Source: Paenibacillus sp. HWE-109 (GTDB taxonomy: Bacteria > Bacillota > Bacilli > Paenibacillales > NBRC-103111). From it: a DNA stretch of 64,000 nucleotides. Positions 35,409 through 43,761 of this stretch are shown here, one piece after another; the stretch's first letter is position 1, and each line of letters opens with the position of its first letter. The stretch lies in contig NZ_CP091881.1 of NCBI RefSeq assembly GCF_022163125.1, forward strand, positions 2,108,001 through 2,172,000. Reading direction: 5' to 3'. The translations under genes and the position numbers were made by a program. Under the pieces are notes generated by a model. That model was given only the letters and a program-made list of their open reading frames with translations. It searched no databases and was not told the DNA's origin.

Positions 35409-35624
35409 ATGGCCGAAAAAGAGCTGCAAACTTGTGTGCGCTGTCACTATGTCGCGGATAAGGAAGAACGGTATTGCATTCGATGCGGGGCGCCGCTGAA
35501 AAATAAGTGCACGAAGGAGAAATCGCTTCTTCACAAAGGGTGCAGTAAAGTGAATAAAGCGGATGCCAAATTCTGCTCGGATTGCGGCACGGCAACGATT
35601 TTCAGTGAATTAGGTTTAATTTAA
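35409..35624 (+). CDS. Zinc-ribbon protein
   Basis: A 71-residue protein with two treble-clef/zinc-ribbon halves: CVRCHY...YCIRCG and a C-terminal NKC...KFCSDCG. Each half offers CxxC pairs for zinc. ATG 35409 is preceded by AAGGGG; an upstream in-frame start at 35352 has no site. No function can be assigned beyond metal binding. Confidence 0.72.
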   Translation: MAEKELQTCVRCHYVADKEERYCIRCGAPLKNKCTKEKSLLHKGCSKVNKADAKFCSDCGTATIFSELGLI

Positions 35625-35628
35625 TGGA

Positions 35629-35670
35629 AAAAGAGCACCCCCGGTGGAACTTGGGGGTGCTCTTTGCTTT
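35629..35670. terminator. Bidirectional terminator between zinc-ribbon and GH18 genes
   Basis: AAAGAGCACCCCC pairs perfectly with GGGGGTGCTCTTT, with A-rich and T-rich flanks, and serves both convergent genes. Confidence 0.9.
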
Positions 35671-35681
35671 TCAGGTTGCAG

Positions 35682-37598
35682 CTATTTATTTTGCAAAATC
35701 ATTTTCCATAAATCCGCTTGATCGTAGCCAAGCCGCCAAGCCGCAACACCGGCAATGTCGTATTTTTTGGCCATATCCAGACGAGCTTTGACGGTTGCCT
35801 CATCTTCCAACCAGAATACATAGGTAAATCCATTTTCCTGATATTCGATTTTGTACTGTTCAAACGTTTTGTCCCACGTCTTTGTGGTTGTTTTGGATGC
35901 CATCAGGGCAGGGATATCTTTCATAAGCACGGTTCGGTTGCCTTGCAAGGCACCAGCAGCATCCAGCTTCCACTCGCGAACATAGTAGGGAATTCCAAGA
36001 ATTATTTTGTCCCGCGGAATGCCATAGGAAAGGAATTCTTGTATGCCGCCGTCTGTCCAAGGAAGTCCGGAAACAGATCCGGCCGATGTGCTGCCTTTGT
36101 AGAACTGATCGTAAGCCATGATAGCTACATAATCGACCAAGCTGCCCAGCTTCTCATGATCGAACGCAGAAAGATGATTCCATTTGACACTGCCGCGAGG
36201 AAGGTCGATGGAGACAACCAAGCTGTGCAGGTGGGCATAAGTGGTTAATTTGGTCATGAAGGCTGTAAAAGCATTGCGGTCCGATCCAGCCAGACTCTCG
36301 AAATCCACATTAATGCCTGGAACACCGAGTTGAACGGAGCGGTCTACCAGAGCGGTAATAAATTTATCCTGGGCCGCGCTATCTGCCAGAAATTGTGATG
36401 TTAAGGTTGAATTGAATTGATTATTGACTAGCGGGTACACGGTGTAGCCGTTTTTTTGCAGCCATTTGACCGTATCAGCGTTGGAATTATCTTTCAATCC
36501 GCCGCCTGCATCAGCAAGTTCAAAATAGCTGGGAGAATCGACATCCAGTCCAATTGTGTTGTTCACTTGCGCTTTGATCGTATCTGCGCCTGATTGGCCG
36601 TTCCAGCCCCATACTTGAAGTTTTTTGAAATTATCCCACAGCAGCGTATGGTCTAATGTTTGAATGGAGGCATTGCTGTACTGCACGCTGTAGTTTAATG
36701 CTTCCGGAATGGTTTTAAACTCGCCGATGAGCGCTGTGTTTTGCAGGACTTGGTAAGAGGCGAAGTTATTCCAAATTTTATGTCCTTCTTTGAAAATGGC
36801 GCTATGTCCCCATTGTGTTGCATAGGCGATGGCCTCATCAAGGGAAGTAAAGTCTTGTAAAAAGGAATCGTTCTGAAATACTTTATACGTTTTAAGATTG
36901 CTGTACACGGTTTGATTGGTTGTCGTATTGACAACGGTTGAATTTCCCCATTTCAGAGATTCCTTGATCGCATCTTCGAGCGAAGCGAATTTCCAATTAT
37001 CAGCTGAAAAGGTCCCTTGATACACTTTATAAGCGGGCTCCCCGGAGCTTACAAGCTTTTTGACATCAGAGGCGATGTTATCCCATACCCATTGGTTGTT
37101 GTCCAGGTTGATGATGTGGGCGCTGCCCCACTTTTTGGCTTCAGCCATGGCTTCATTCAAGGTAAGGAATTTCCAGCTGTCCAGGGTAATTTCATTCTGA
37201 TAGACCTGGTATCTCGGATAATTATTCCAAGCCCAGCCTGTGGATTGCAGATCTCGTACGCTTGCGTTCGTCCATTTCTTAGCTTCAGCAATGGCGGCAT
37301 CGAGCGTGGTGAATTGCCATTCCGGCAAGGTTGCATCCAATTGATAAACCTGATAGCGGGGGAAATTGTTCCACAGCCATTTGCGCGAACCGATTTCTTC
37401 TACGTGGCTATTGGTGAATCCCTTGGCAAACGCTTCAGCTTGCGTATACGAAGCGAATTCCATCAGCACGTGATTGTATTGGTAAACGCGGTATTTGGTC
37501 GTTTTGTCAGGTGTGGTGGCACCTGCGGCATGAACCGCATGAGGTACGGTCATGGCTAGCAGCAAAGTGCCAGCAAGCATCCATTTTCCAATCTTCAT
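35682..37598 (-). CDS. Secreted GH18-family glycosidase with six N-terminal repeats
   Basis: A 638-residue exported protein. Signal peptide 1-24 (ends AVHA). Residues about 36-325 contain six repeats of about 48 residues, each opening Y-x-V-(Y/F/L)-Q, then F-x-(T/S)-L-x-(E/D)-A and closing W-x-N. Residues about 330-638 are a glycoside hydrolase 18 TIM barrel of the YaaH/YdhD kind: GINVDFESL holds the D-x-E catalytic end of DGxDxDxE (the first Asp is Gly-Ile-Asn here), and DYVAIMAYDQFY and YVFWLEDEATV are the next conserved strands. Related Bacillus enzymes act on peptidoglycan or spore cortex and carry LysM instead of these repeats, so the repeats may be a different wall-binding module. A single gene between terminators. 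Confidence 0.88.
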   Translation of the reverse strand: MKIGKWMLAGTLLLAMTVPHAVHAAGATTPDKTTKYRVYQYNHVLMEFASYTQAEAFAKGFTNSHVEEIGSRKWLWNNFPRYQVYQLDATLPEWQFTTLDAAIAEAKKWTNASVRDLQSTGWAWNNYPRYQVYQNEITLDSWKFLTLNEAMAEAKKWGSAHIINLDNNQWVWDNIASDVKKLVSSGEPAYKVYQGTFSADNWKFASLEDAIKESLKWGNSTVVNTTTNQTVYSNLKTYKVFQNDSFLQDFTSLDEAIAYATQWGHSAIFKEGHKIWNNFASYQVLQNTALIGEFKTIPEALNYSVQYSNASIQTLDHTLLWDNFKKLQVWGWNGQSGADTIKAQVNNTIGLDVDSPSYFELADAGGGLKDNSNADTVKWLQKNGYTVYPLVNNQFNSTLTSQFLADSAAQDKFITALVDRSVQLGVPGINVDFESLAGSDRNAFTAFMTKLTTYAHLHSLVVSIDLPRGSVKWNHLSAFDHEKLGSLVDYVAIMAYDQFYKGSTSAGSVSGLPWTDGGIQEFLSYGIPRDKIILGIPYYVREWKLDAAGALQGNRTVLMKDIPALMASKTTTKTWDKTFEQYKIEYQENGFTYVFWLEDEATVKARLDMAKKYDIAGVAAWRLGYDQADLWKMILQNK

Positions 37599-37778
37599 CT
37601 ATCACGCCTCTTTCTAGTAATCTACTCTATTGGACGTTTCAAATGGGAGAATGGTTGCGTTGGAAAATGATAGAAAGCATGAAGATATTGTCTGAGAGAT
37701 TGGACGATGGCACGACTTTCGAGTAACATGAAGAGAATAGAAGCATTGTCGTGATTACAACAAGGTGGAGGAACAGGA

Positions 37779-38312
37779 ATGAAGCAATATCCGGAAGCTT
37801 ATCTCGATTATTTACTTTATTTTCATGCGGAGCGGGACTATTTTGAGTGCCATGAAGTGATGGAGGAGTTCTGGAAGGAGCATCCAGGAGATGAACGCGG
37901 CAGAACATACGTGGCTCTGATCCAAATCGCCGTGGGGATGTACCACATTCGCCGTGGGAATCGCATAGGCGCGCTCAAAATGCTGCAAAGTGCAAAAGCC
38001 AATGCGGAAGCGATTCATATCAGCTCGCTTGGACTGGATTCCGATAAGCTTCAGCACTTATTAAGTGAAACGTTAAGGCTAATTGAACATAATGTATATA
38101 GCTACGATGATATTAATTTACCGATTGCCGATCCCGAGTTAGCCGCTTGGTGCATGGAGGCATGTGAGCGTAAAGGATGGACATGGCTAGCGCCAAGTCC
38201 GTTGCAGGATGAGCAGCTTACCCATAAGCATACGAAGCGGGATCGCTCCGAGGTCATTCTAGAGAGAGCAAGACAACAGCAAATCCGCAAAGAAAAGGGT
38301 GGAGCGAAGTGA
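37779..38312 (+). CDS. DUF309 domain-containing protein
   Basis: A 177-residue helical protein with the DUF309 signature: FHAERDYFECHEVMEEFWKEHPG, followed by LIQIAVGMYHIRRGN. The His and Glu residues of that motif suggest metal binding; the function is unknown. GGTGGAGG lies before the ATG. Its TGA overlaps the GTG of the response regulator (GTGA), so the three genes to 40490 form one translationally coupled unit. Confidence 0.9.
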   Translation: MKQYPEAYLDYLLYFHAERDYFECHEVMEEFWKEHPGDERGRTYVALIQIAVGMYHIRRGNRIGALKMLQSAKANAEAIHISSLGLDSDKLQHLLSETLRLIEHNVYSYDDINLPIADPELAAWCMEACERKGWTWLAPSPLQDEQLTHKHTKRDRSEVILERARQQQIRKEKGGAK

Positions 38313-39037
38313 TTTCGGAAGGAAAAATTCTTGTTGTGGATGATGAACCCAATATTGCCGAGGTGGTCCGCTTGTATTTGGAGCATTCCAATTATGAAGC
38401 GATTTTGCTGCCGCGCGGACAGGAGGTGCTCCAAACCATTGCCGCAGAGAGGCCTCATTTGGTACTGCTGGACATTATGCTGCCGGATATTTCCGGGTAT
38501 GAACTCTGTGATCAAATTCGCAAGATGGATGCGCCTTTTCACCAAACACCGATCATTTTCCTGACAGCCAAAGGAGAGTCTATCGATAAATTAAGAGGCT
38601 TTAATCTAGGTGTTGATGATTATTTGGTCAAGCCTTTTGATCCGAATGAGCTGATTGCCCGCATTAAGGCTGTTTTGCGTCGTACTGTGCAAATAGCAAG
38701 CGAACCCGCTAATCCTCAGAGTGCTTCCCGCAAATGGCTTGAAATTGGCAATATTGTCATCGATTTGGACCAGTACCGGGTCACGGTTGGCGGGAAAAGA
38801 GTGGAGTTGACACCGAAGGAAATCGAATTGCTATTTTTCCTGACAACGCATCCAGGTCGGGTATTTACAAGGGAAGATTTACTTGGTTATGTGTGGAATT
38901 TTGATTTTACAGGCGGTACGCGAACGGTGGATGCCCATGTGAAAAATTTGCGCAAAAAACTTGGGCAGCATGACATGTGGAACATTCAAACATTATGGGG
39001 GATCGGCTACTCGTTTGAGGTGGTTCAACATGGCTAA
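38309..39037 (+). CDS. OmpR/PhoB-family response regulator
   Basis: A 242-residue two-component regulator. The receiver domain (1-125) has VVDDE, the phosphoacceptor Asp55 in LVLLDIMLPD, the switch Thr in FLTAK and Lys in VKPFDP. The winged-helix DNA-binding domain (about 145-240) ends with RVFTREDLLGYVWNFDFTGGTRTVDAHVKNLRKKL, typical of OmpR/PhoB types. It starts with GTG overlapping the upstream stop and overlaps the kinase gene by eight bases. A TTTACA direct repeat with the spacing used by PhoP-type regulators lies just behind the kinase gene, so the downstream exporter genes are likely targets. Confidence 0.94.
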   Translation: MISEGKILVVDDEPNIAEVVRLYLEHSNYEAILLPRGQEVLQTIAAERPHLVLLDIMLPDISGYELCDQIRKMDAPFHQTPIIFLTAKGESIDKLRGFNLGVDDYLVKPFDPNELIARIKAVLRRTVQIASEPANPQSASRKWLEIGNIVIDLDQYRVTVGGKRVELTPKEIELLFFLTTHPGRVFTREDLLGYVWNFDFTGGTRTVDAHVKNLRKKLGQHDMWNIQTLWGIGYSFEVVQHG

Positions 39038-40490
39038 GGTCAGACGATGGATCGTGAGCAAGTACAACAGTCTGTATCTGAAAATATTTCTGTCTTTTCT
39101 GGCGACTTGTGTGCTTTTCTTCGCGGGCCTTTTCCTGTTCTGGAACTACTATTTTACGGATTTATTTTATAAAGATAAGATCGAATTGATGGAGAAACGC
39201 AATGTGGAAGTCACGCGCTTAATGAATTCTGTCCAAGATGGGACTATTACAACGCGGGAATTGAAATACACTATTCGTATTTTGGCGCGAAGCATCAATG
39301 GACAAGTATGGCTCGTGGATGAGAAAGGCACTATTCTGAATGGCTCCTCTGATAGTGAAGGCCGAGGAATCCCGAAGCAGATGGATGCCTTGTTCATCGA
39401 TGGCTTGCATGGTCATTCCGGTTACGGAATGGTCGGTTTGACGATGCCGGACGGGCGGGAAATTAACCTGTTTACCTATCACGCTCCTTATCAGCTCAAT
39501 GGTCAGCCGATGGTCATTATCCTGCATTTTCCAGCGGGGGATATCAGTGAGGCGATATCTGCCGTGCGTGTGAATATTATGGTGCCGCTGCTCTTCTCGC
39601 TGCTTGCCGTCGGATTCATTCTCTTTGTAATTTCCCGCAAGCTGGCTGGGCCGCTTCAACAAATGAATCGCGCTGCGCTCGAGCTGGCGCATGGCGATTT
39701 CACCACTCGAGTTCCGATCACCTCGCATGATGAGGTGGGTCAACTCGCTGCCAGTTTCAACTTCATGGTGGATCAACTAGAAGAGTGGGAAGGAACCAGG
39801 CAAGAATTTCTAACTAATGTGTCGCATGAGCTGCGTTCTCCGCTAACAACGCTTCGTGGTTTCATCGTTGCTATGAACGATAAGGTCATTCCGGAGGAGA
39901 AATATTCACATTACTTGCGCATTTGCGATCAAGAGGTTCAGCGTCTTCAACGTCTGGTTACGGATTTACTCGATTTGGCGCAAATTCAGAATGGCATAGA
40001 TGTGTTTCGGATGAGGCCGGTGATTATGGCAGAAACGCTGGAGAATTCATTGGAGCTATTGAAGGCACCCATTGCTGTAAAGCAAATTTCACTTCATGTT
40101 ATTCTTCCGGATCCGCTGCAGGAGCCAGCGCAAGTGGCGTTGGATCCGGATCGTTTTGCCCAAATTGTGCAGAATTTGATCTACAATTCGCTCAAATTCA
40201 CGTCCGAAGGCGGGACGTTGACGGTTGCCTTGAAGGAACAAGAACATGAGGTTCATATGTACATCAGGGACACTGGGGCAGGGATGACAGATGCCGAGCT
40301 TGCTCGTATTTGGGACCGCTTCTACAAAGCTGATGAGGCCAGAACCTCGCGATCCGATGTGTCAACAGGTACCGGTCTTGGTCTGACGATTGTGAAGCAT
40401 TTGGTAACGGGGATGGATGGAACCATTCAAGTGCGCAGCCGAGTGGGGGAAGGTACCGAGTTTTGTGTTACTTTTCCGCGAATTGCGTAG
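39030..40490 (+). CDS. Sensor histidine kinase (HAMP, HisKA, HATPase)
   Basis: A 486-residue membrane kinase cognate to the preceding regulator. First transmembrane helix at about 18-40, an extracellular sensor of about 130 residues, a second helix (VPLLFSLLAVGFILFVIS), then HAMP, the H-box FLTNVSHELRSPLTTLRGF, N-box IVQNLIYNSLKFT, and G-boxes DTGAGM and GTGLGLTIVKHL. ATG 39030, inside the end of the regulator gene, is supported by GAGGTGG eight bases before it. The signal is unknown; the neighbouring exporter suggests cell-envelope or toxic-compound stress. Confidence 0.94.
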   Translation: MAKVRRWIVSKYNSLYLKIFLSFLATCVLFFAGLFLFWNYYFTDLFYKDKIELMEKRNVEVTRLMNSVQDGTITTRELKYTIRILARSINGQVWLVDEKGTILNGSSDSEGRGIPKQMDALFIDGLHGHSGYGMVGLTMPDGREINLFTYHAPYQLNGQPMVIILHFPAGDISEAISAVRVNIMVPLLFSLLAVGFILFVISRKLAGPLQQMNRAALELAHGDFTTRVPITSHDEVGQLAASFNFMVDQLEEWEGTRQEFLTNVSHELRSPLTTLRGFIVAMNDKVIPEEKYSHYLRICDQEVQRLQRLVTDLLDLAQIQNGIDVFRMRPVIMAETLENSLELLKAPIAVKQISLHVILPDPLQEPAQVALDPDRFAQIVQNLIYNSLKFTSEGGTLTVALKEQEHEVHMYIRDTGAGMTDAELARIWDRFYKADEARTSRSDVSTGTGLGLTIVKHLVTGMDGTIQVRSRVGEGTEFCVTFPRIA

Positions 40491-40494
40491 TTTG

Positions 40495-40511
40495 TTTACA
40501 ATTTTTTTACA
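40495..40511 (+). promoter_or_regulatory. TTTACA-N5-TTTACA direct repeat, PhoP-box-like
   Basis: TTTACA at 40495-40500 and again at 40506-40511 gives an 11-bp period, the arrangement bound by OmpR/PhoB-class dimers such as Bacillus PhoP (TT(A/C/T)ACA repeats). It lies between the kinase gene and the lipoprotein gene. Confidence 0.5.
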
Positions 40512-40543
40512 AGTTAAGCAAACTTAATTCATGTTTATTTCGT

Positions 40544-40572
40544 ATCCTGTTGCTAGTGGACAGGATTTTTTG
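40544..40572 (+). terminator. Terminator-like hairpin directly before the lipoprotein gene
   Basis: ATCCTGT (40544-40550) pairs with ACAGGAT (40560-40566), followed by TTTTTTG. It sits only a few bases before the ribosome binding site TTGGAGGTG, so it may end the two-component transcript or act as an attenuator or 5' stabiliser for the next gene. Confidence 0.7.
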
Positions 40573-40591
40573 TTTTGGAGGTGTATGTAAG

Positions 40592-41200
40592 ATTAGGTAC
40601 ACACAAAAAGTGATAGCAAGTATCACACTCTTGGCCTGCCTGTTAAGTGCTTGCAGTCATCCCTTGACTGTTACGGATTCAGCAGCGATAAAGGCTGCGC
40701 CTTCTCCAACGGCCGGGCACACTTCACCAGAAGATCGCCCGAATGAAGATGTTCAGAATCTGACGGAGATGCGGCTGGTCATGCTGTTTCAAGCTTTGCT
40801 TCGCATGGATCGCAATGCCTCTTTGACCATATCGGCCAAGCAAGCCGTGGCCATGCTGCCCTACATTCGTGAAAGCATGGAAGAAGGAAGTATGAATGAT
40901 ACCGAACGCAAGCAAGTCCTTGGCAGCTTAACGAGCGAGCAAAGAACTTTTTTGGACGAACAATCCAAACAAGTGAATAAGCGCATCAAAGAGCGGGTGG
41001 ATAAACCGCATGCTGAGCTGTCACAGGAAGAACGCGAGAAGCGAATCAACGCTTTCATCGAGCAACGAAAAGCAGAACGGGCAGTCGAAGCTGGCCAAAT
41101 TGATCGAGTGGATGGGGGAACTCAGCAATTAGATCCTCGAAGTATGGGGAAGAGCATTGAACAACAACTCGTGGAATTACTTGTTTCCAAGCAAGATTAG
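40592..41200 (+). CDS. Lipoprotein of unknown function, probable ATT start
   Basis: I recognise no family. If translation begins at the ATT at 40592, eight bases after GGAGGTG, the protein has 202 residues and a perfect lipoprotein signal: basic MRYTQK, a hydrophobic core, and lipobox LLSAC with Cys at about residue 21. The nearest ordinary start, GTG 40610, removes the basic residues and lies 26 bases from the ribosome binding site. An ATG at 40584 is followed at once by TAA. The mature part is charged and helical, with an Arg/Glu/Lys-rich stretch near residues 120-165. It lies between the two-component system and the efflux genes and may be a surface partner of the exporter. Confidence 0.75.
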   Translation: MRYTQKVIASITLLACLLSACSHPLTVTDSAAIKAAPSPTAGHTSPEDRPNEDVQNLTEMRLVMLFQALLRMDRNASLTISAKQAVAMLPYIRESMEEGSMNDTERKQVLGSLTSEQRTFLDEQSKQVNKRIKERVDKPHAELSQEEREKRINAFIEQRKAERAVEAGQIDRVDGGTQQLDPRSMGKSIEQQLVELLVSKQD

Positions 41201-41286
41201 GTTGGCAGTCATGAATGAAAAGACAACTAAGAGCATGCGCAATAAATCAACTTCGGTCGAATTATCCCTAAGGAGGAAGCAACTTC

Positions 41287-43014
41287 ATGAAATGGTATCG
41301 CAGCAAGTGGCTTATTGTAAGTATCGCGGTCATCCTGTGCGCTGGGGGTTCCTATGCCTATCTGGCAAAAGGAAAGAAAACGAAAGCAGCGGATGTCAAA
41401 GAGGTGACGGCCGATGTGAAGAAAGGGAATATTCGTTCTTCGGTATCCGGTACAGCGCAATTCGAGCCTAAGGAAACACAAACGATCACAATTACACAGG
41501 ATGCGAATATTAAATCGATAAATTTGAAACGAAATCAAGCCGTCAAAGCCGGTGATGTGCTGATTGAACTCACCAGCTCCAGCTTGGAGAGTGATCTGCA
41601 AGACGCTCAGCTTAATTATGAGCAGCTACAGAAGGATTTGAGTTCACTTGAGCAGCAGCAAGGGTTAATGGGCGTAAGAGCGCCGGTTTCCGGCAAGCTT
41701 ACATATGCAACCAATCTAGACCTCGGTTCATCGATTAATAAATCAACGAAAATTGCTACGATCGCCGATGTGAGCACTTTGACAGTCACACTTCCTTTCT
41801 TCGTGGAAGATGCAGCGCAGCTTCATAAGGGTGATGCCGTAGATATTACGTTAGATGGTTTTATGATTACGAAAACGGGAACGATTCAAACGATTTCCAA
41901 GGACCCCAAGTCCGATGGGAAGGGCGGCAAATTGATTGATATCGACATTACGGTTCCGAATGATAACTCCATGGACGCAGGCACCAATGTACTTGGTTCT
42001 GTGACGATTGGCGGACGTGCTGTCGATTCACAAGCCAAAGGCGCACTGCAGTATCAGAAAGTGACAACGATTCTGGCCGGGACAACGGGTAACGTGTCTA
42101 CGCTGCCTTTCAAAACCGGGAATATGGTTCATCAGGGCGATCAGATTGCCTCCTTTGTGAATGATACGCTCGGTGATGATATTCTAGCCAAACAATCAGC
42201 GCTTGAACGTCAGAAACTGAAAGTGGCAGCAGCTCAGGATAAAGTGGATAATCTCAAAATTGTCGCGCCTTTCGACGGTGTGTTCTCCACGGACTTCGTC
42301 AATAAGAGAAATGATATTCTAGGCAACTATCAAGCCGGAAGCAAAGTAAATAGCGGAACACAGCTGGGCGCTGTGGCTAGTTTTGCCAAAATGCAGCTGC
42401 CCGTCCAAGTCGATGAGTTGGATCTTCCCAACATTAAGACGGGGATGAAAGCGGAGATTAAGGTGGATTCTTACCCAGGCCGCGTGTTCCCAGCAGAAGT
42501 TACGCAAGTTTCTACGGTAGGGACAACAACGAATGGCGTTACCTTCTATGATGTGGTGCTAGCTGCTGACAATAAGGATAATGTGTTGAAATATGGGATG
42601 ACGGCAACAGGTGAAATCCTGATTCAAGATAAGAAAGATATTCTCTACATCCCGCCTGAAGCTCTTCAATCGCAAAAAGGAAAACGCGTCGTTACTTTGA
42701 AAAAAGCGGACGGTACGTTAGAGACAGAGCATGAGGTTACGATTGGGATTCGCTCCAAGACACAAGTCGAGATAACAGATGGGCTTAAAGAAGGCGACAA
42801 AGTCGTGTTGCCTGGTGTAAAAAGACAGCAAAATTTAAGTCAGGACGAAATAAATCGTTTGAGACAGCAGTTCCAGCAAAACGGAGGCGCAGGCGGTGCA
42901 GGCGGCTTTGGTGGCGGAGGCTCAGGAGGATTCCAAGGCGGCGGAGCTGGTGGAGCGGGAGCTGGCGGCAATACAGGAGCTGTCCGGACCAACGGCGGTG
43001 GCGGTGCTAGATAA
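41287..43014 (+). CDS. HlyD/RND-type efflux adaptor (YknX/MacA-like)
   Basis: A 575-residue membrane-anchored adaptor. One N-terminal transmembrane helix (WLIVSIAVILCAGGSYAYLA) is followed by a biotinyl-lipoyl hairpin domain (ADVKKGNIRSSVSGTAQFEP ... VRAPVSGKL), coiled coil, and beta-barrel domains; a second lipoyl-like half (VAPFDGVFSTDFV) is also visible. The last 45 residues are almost only Gly with some Ala, Ser and Phe. AAGGAGG precedes the ATG. With the next two genes it forms a tripartite exporter like Bacillus YknXYZ or MacAB. Confidence 0.92.
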   Translation: MKWYRSKWLIVSIAVILCAGGSYAYLAKGKKTKAADVKEVTADVKKGNIRSSVSGTAQFEPKETQTITITQDANIKSINLKRNQAVKAGDVLIELTSSSLESDLQDAQLNYEQLQKDLSSLEQQQGLMGVRAPVSGKLTYATNLDLGSSINKSTKIATIADVSTLTVTLPFFVEDAAQLHKGDAVDITLDGFMITKTGTIQTISKDPKSDGKGGKLIDIDITVPNDNSMDAGTNVLGSVTIGGRAVDSQAKGALQYQKVTTILAGTTGNVSTLPFKTGNMVHQGDQIASFVNDTLGDDILAKQSALERQKLKVAAAQDKVDNLKIVAPFDGVFSTDFVNKRNDILGNYQAGSKVNSGTQLGAVASFAKMQLPVQVDELDLPNIKTGMKAEIKVDSYPGRVFPAEVTQVSTVGTTTNGVTFYDVVLAADNKDNVLKYGMTATGEILIQDKKDILYIPPEALQSQKGKRVVTLKKADGTLETEHEVTIGIRSKTQVEITDGLKEGDKVVLPGVKRQQNLSQDEINRLRQQFQQNGGAGGAGGFGGGGSGGFQGGGAGGAGAGGNTGAVRTNGGGGAR

Positions 43015-43041
43015 TACTGCTGGGAAGGGAGCTATTGTGGT

Positions 43042-43761
43042 ATGAATATCATTGAACTTAAAGAAATTACCAAAACCTATAAGCGCGGTCTGGAAGATCT
43101 GCCCATTTTGCGTGGCATATCGCTATCTGTGGCCGAAGGTGATTTTGTAGCGATCATCGGGCCGAGTGGATCAGGGAAATCGACGCTGATGAACACGATT
43201 GGTTTGTTGGATGTTCCTACCTCAGGCAGTTATATTCTGGATGGCGTCGTAACGGAACATATGAACGATAACGCCCTGGCTGAACTGCGGAATCAGAAAA
43301 TCGGCTTTATTTTCCAACAATTTAACCTTTTGCCGCGTTTATCAGCAATGGAAAATGTGGAACTTCCGATGATTTATGCGGGGATTGCGAAGAAAGAGCG
43401 GCGAGAACGAGCACACAATATGCTGAAGATGCTTGGTATGGGCGAACGCGGTCATCATAAGCCGAGCGAGTTATCCGGCGGTCAACAGCAGCGTGTCGCG
43501 ATTGCGCGAGCGTTGGCCATCTCCCCATCGCTTATTCTGGCAGATGAGCCGACAGGCGCACTGGATTCCAGAACTGGCGAAGAAGTACTGGAATTAATTT
43601 TACAGTTGAATGCACAAGGGAATACGATCGTCCTGATTACGCATGATCATCATATTGCCGATAATGCCCAGCGCGTTGTTGCTCTGCGCGACGGAGTCAT
43701 CATTGATGACTATCGGAATTCCACGGACAAGGGCGCTGTGAAGCAAGAGGTGAGCGTATGA
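43042..43761 (+). CDS. ABC transporter ATP-binding protein (YknY/MacB type)
   Basis: A 239-residue ATPase of the LolD/MacB/FtsE subfamily. Walker A is GPSGSGKST, the Q-loop IFQQFNLLPRLSAMENVELP is typical of the subfamily, the signature is LSGGQQQRVAIARAL, and Walker B is LILADEPTGALD with the H-loop in LITHDHH. AAGGGAG lies before the ATG. The stop overlaps the permease start by four bases, so the two are made in equal amounts. Confidence 0.95.
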   Translation: MNIIELKEITKTYKRGLEDLPILRGISLSVAEGDFVAIIGPSGSGKSTLMNTIGLLDVPTSGSYILDGVVTEHMNDNALAELRNQKIGFIFQQFNLLPRLSAMENVELPMIYAGIAKKERRERAHNMLKMLGMGERGHHKPSELSGGQQQRVAIARALAISPSLILADEPTGALDSRTGEEVLELILQLNAQGNTIVLITHDHHIADNAQRVVALRDGVIIDDYRNSTDKGAVKQEVSV

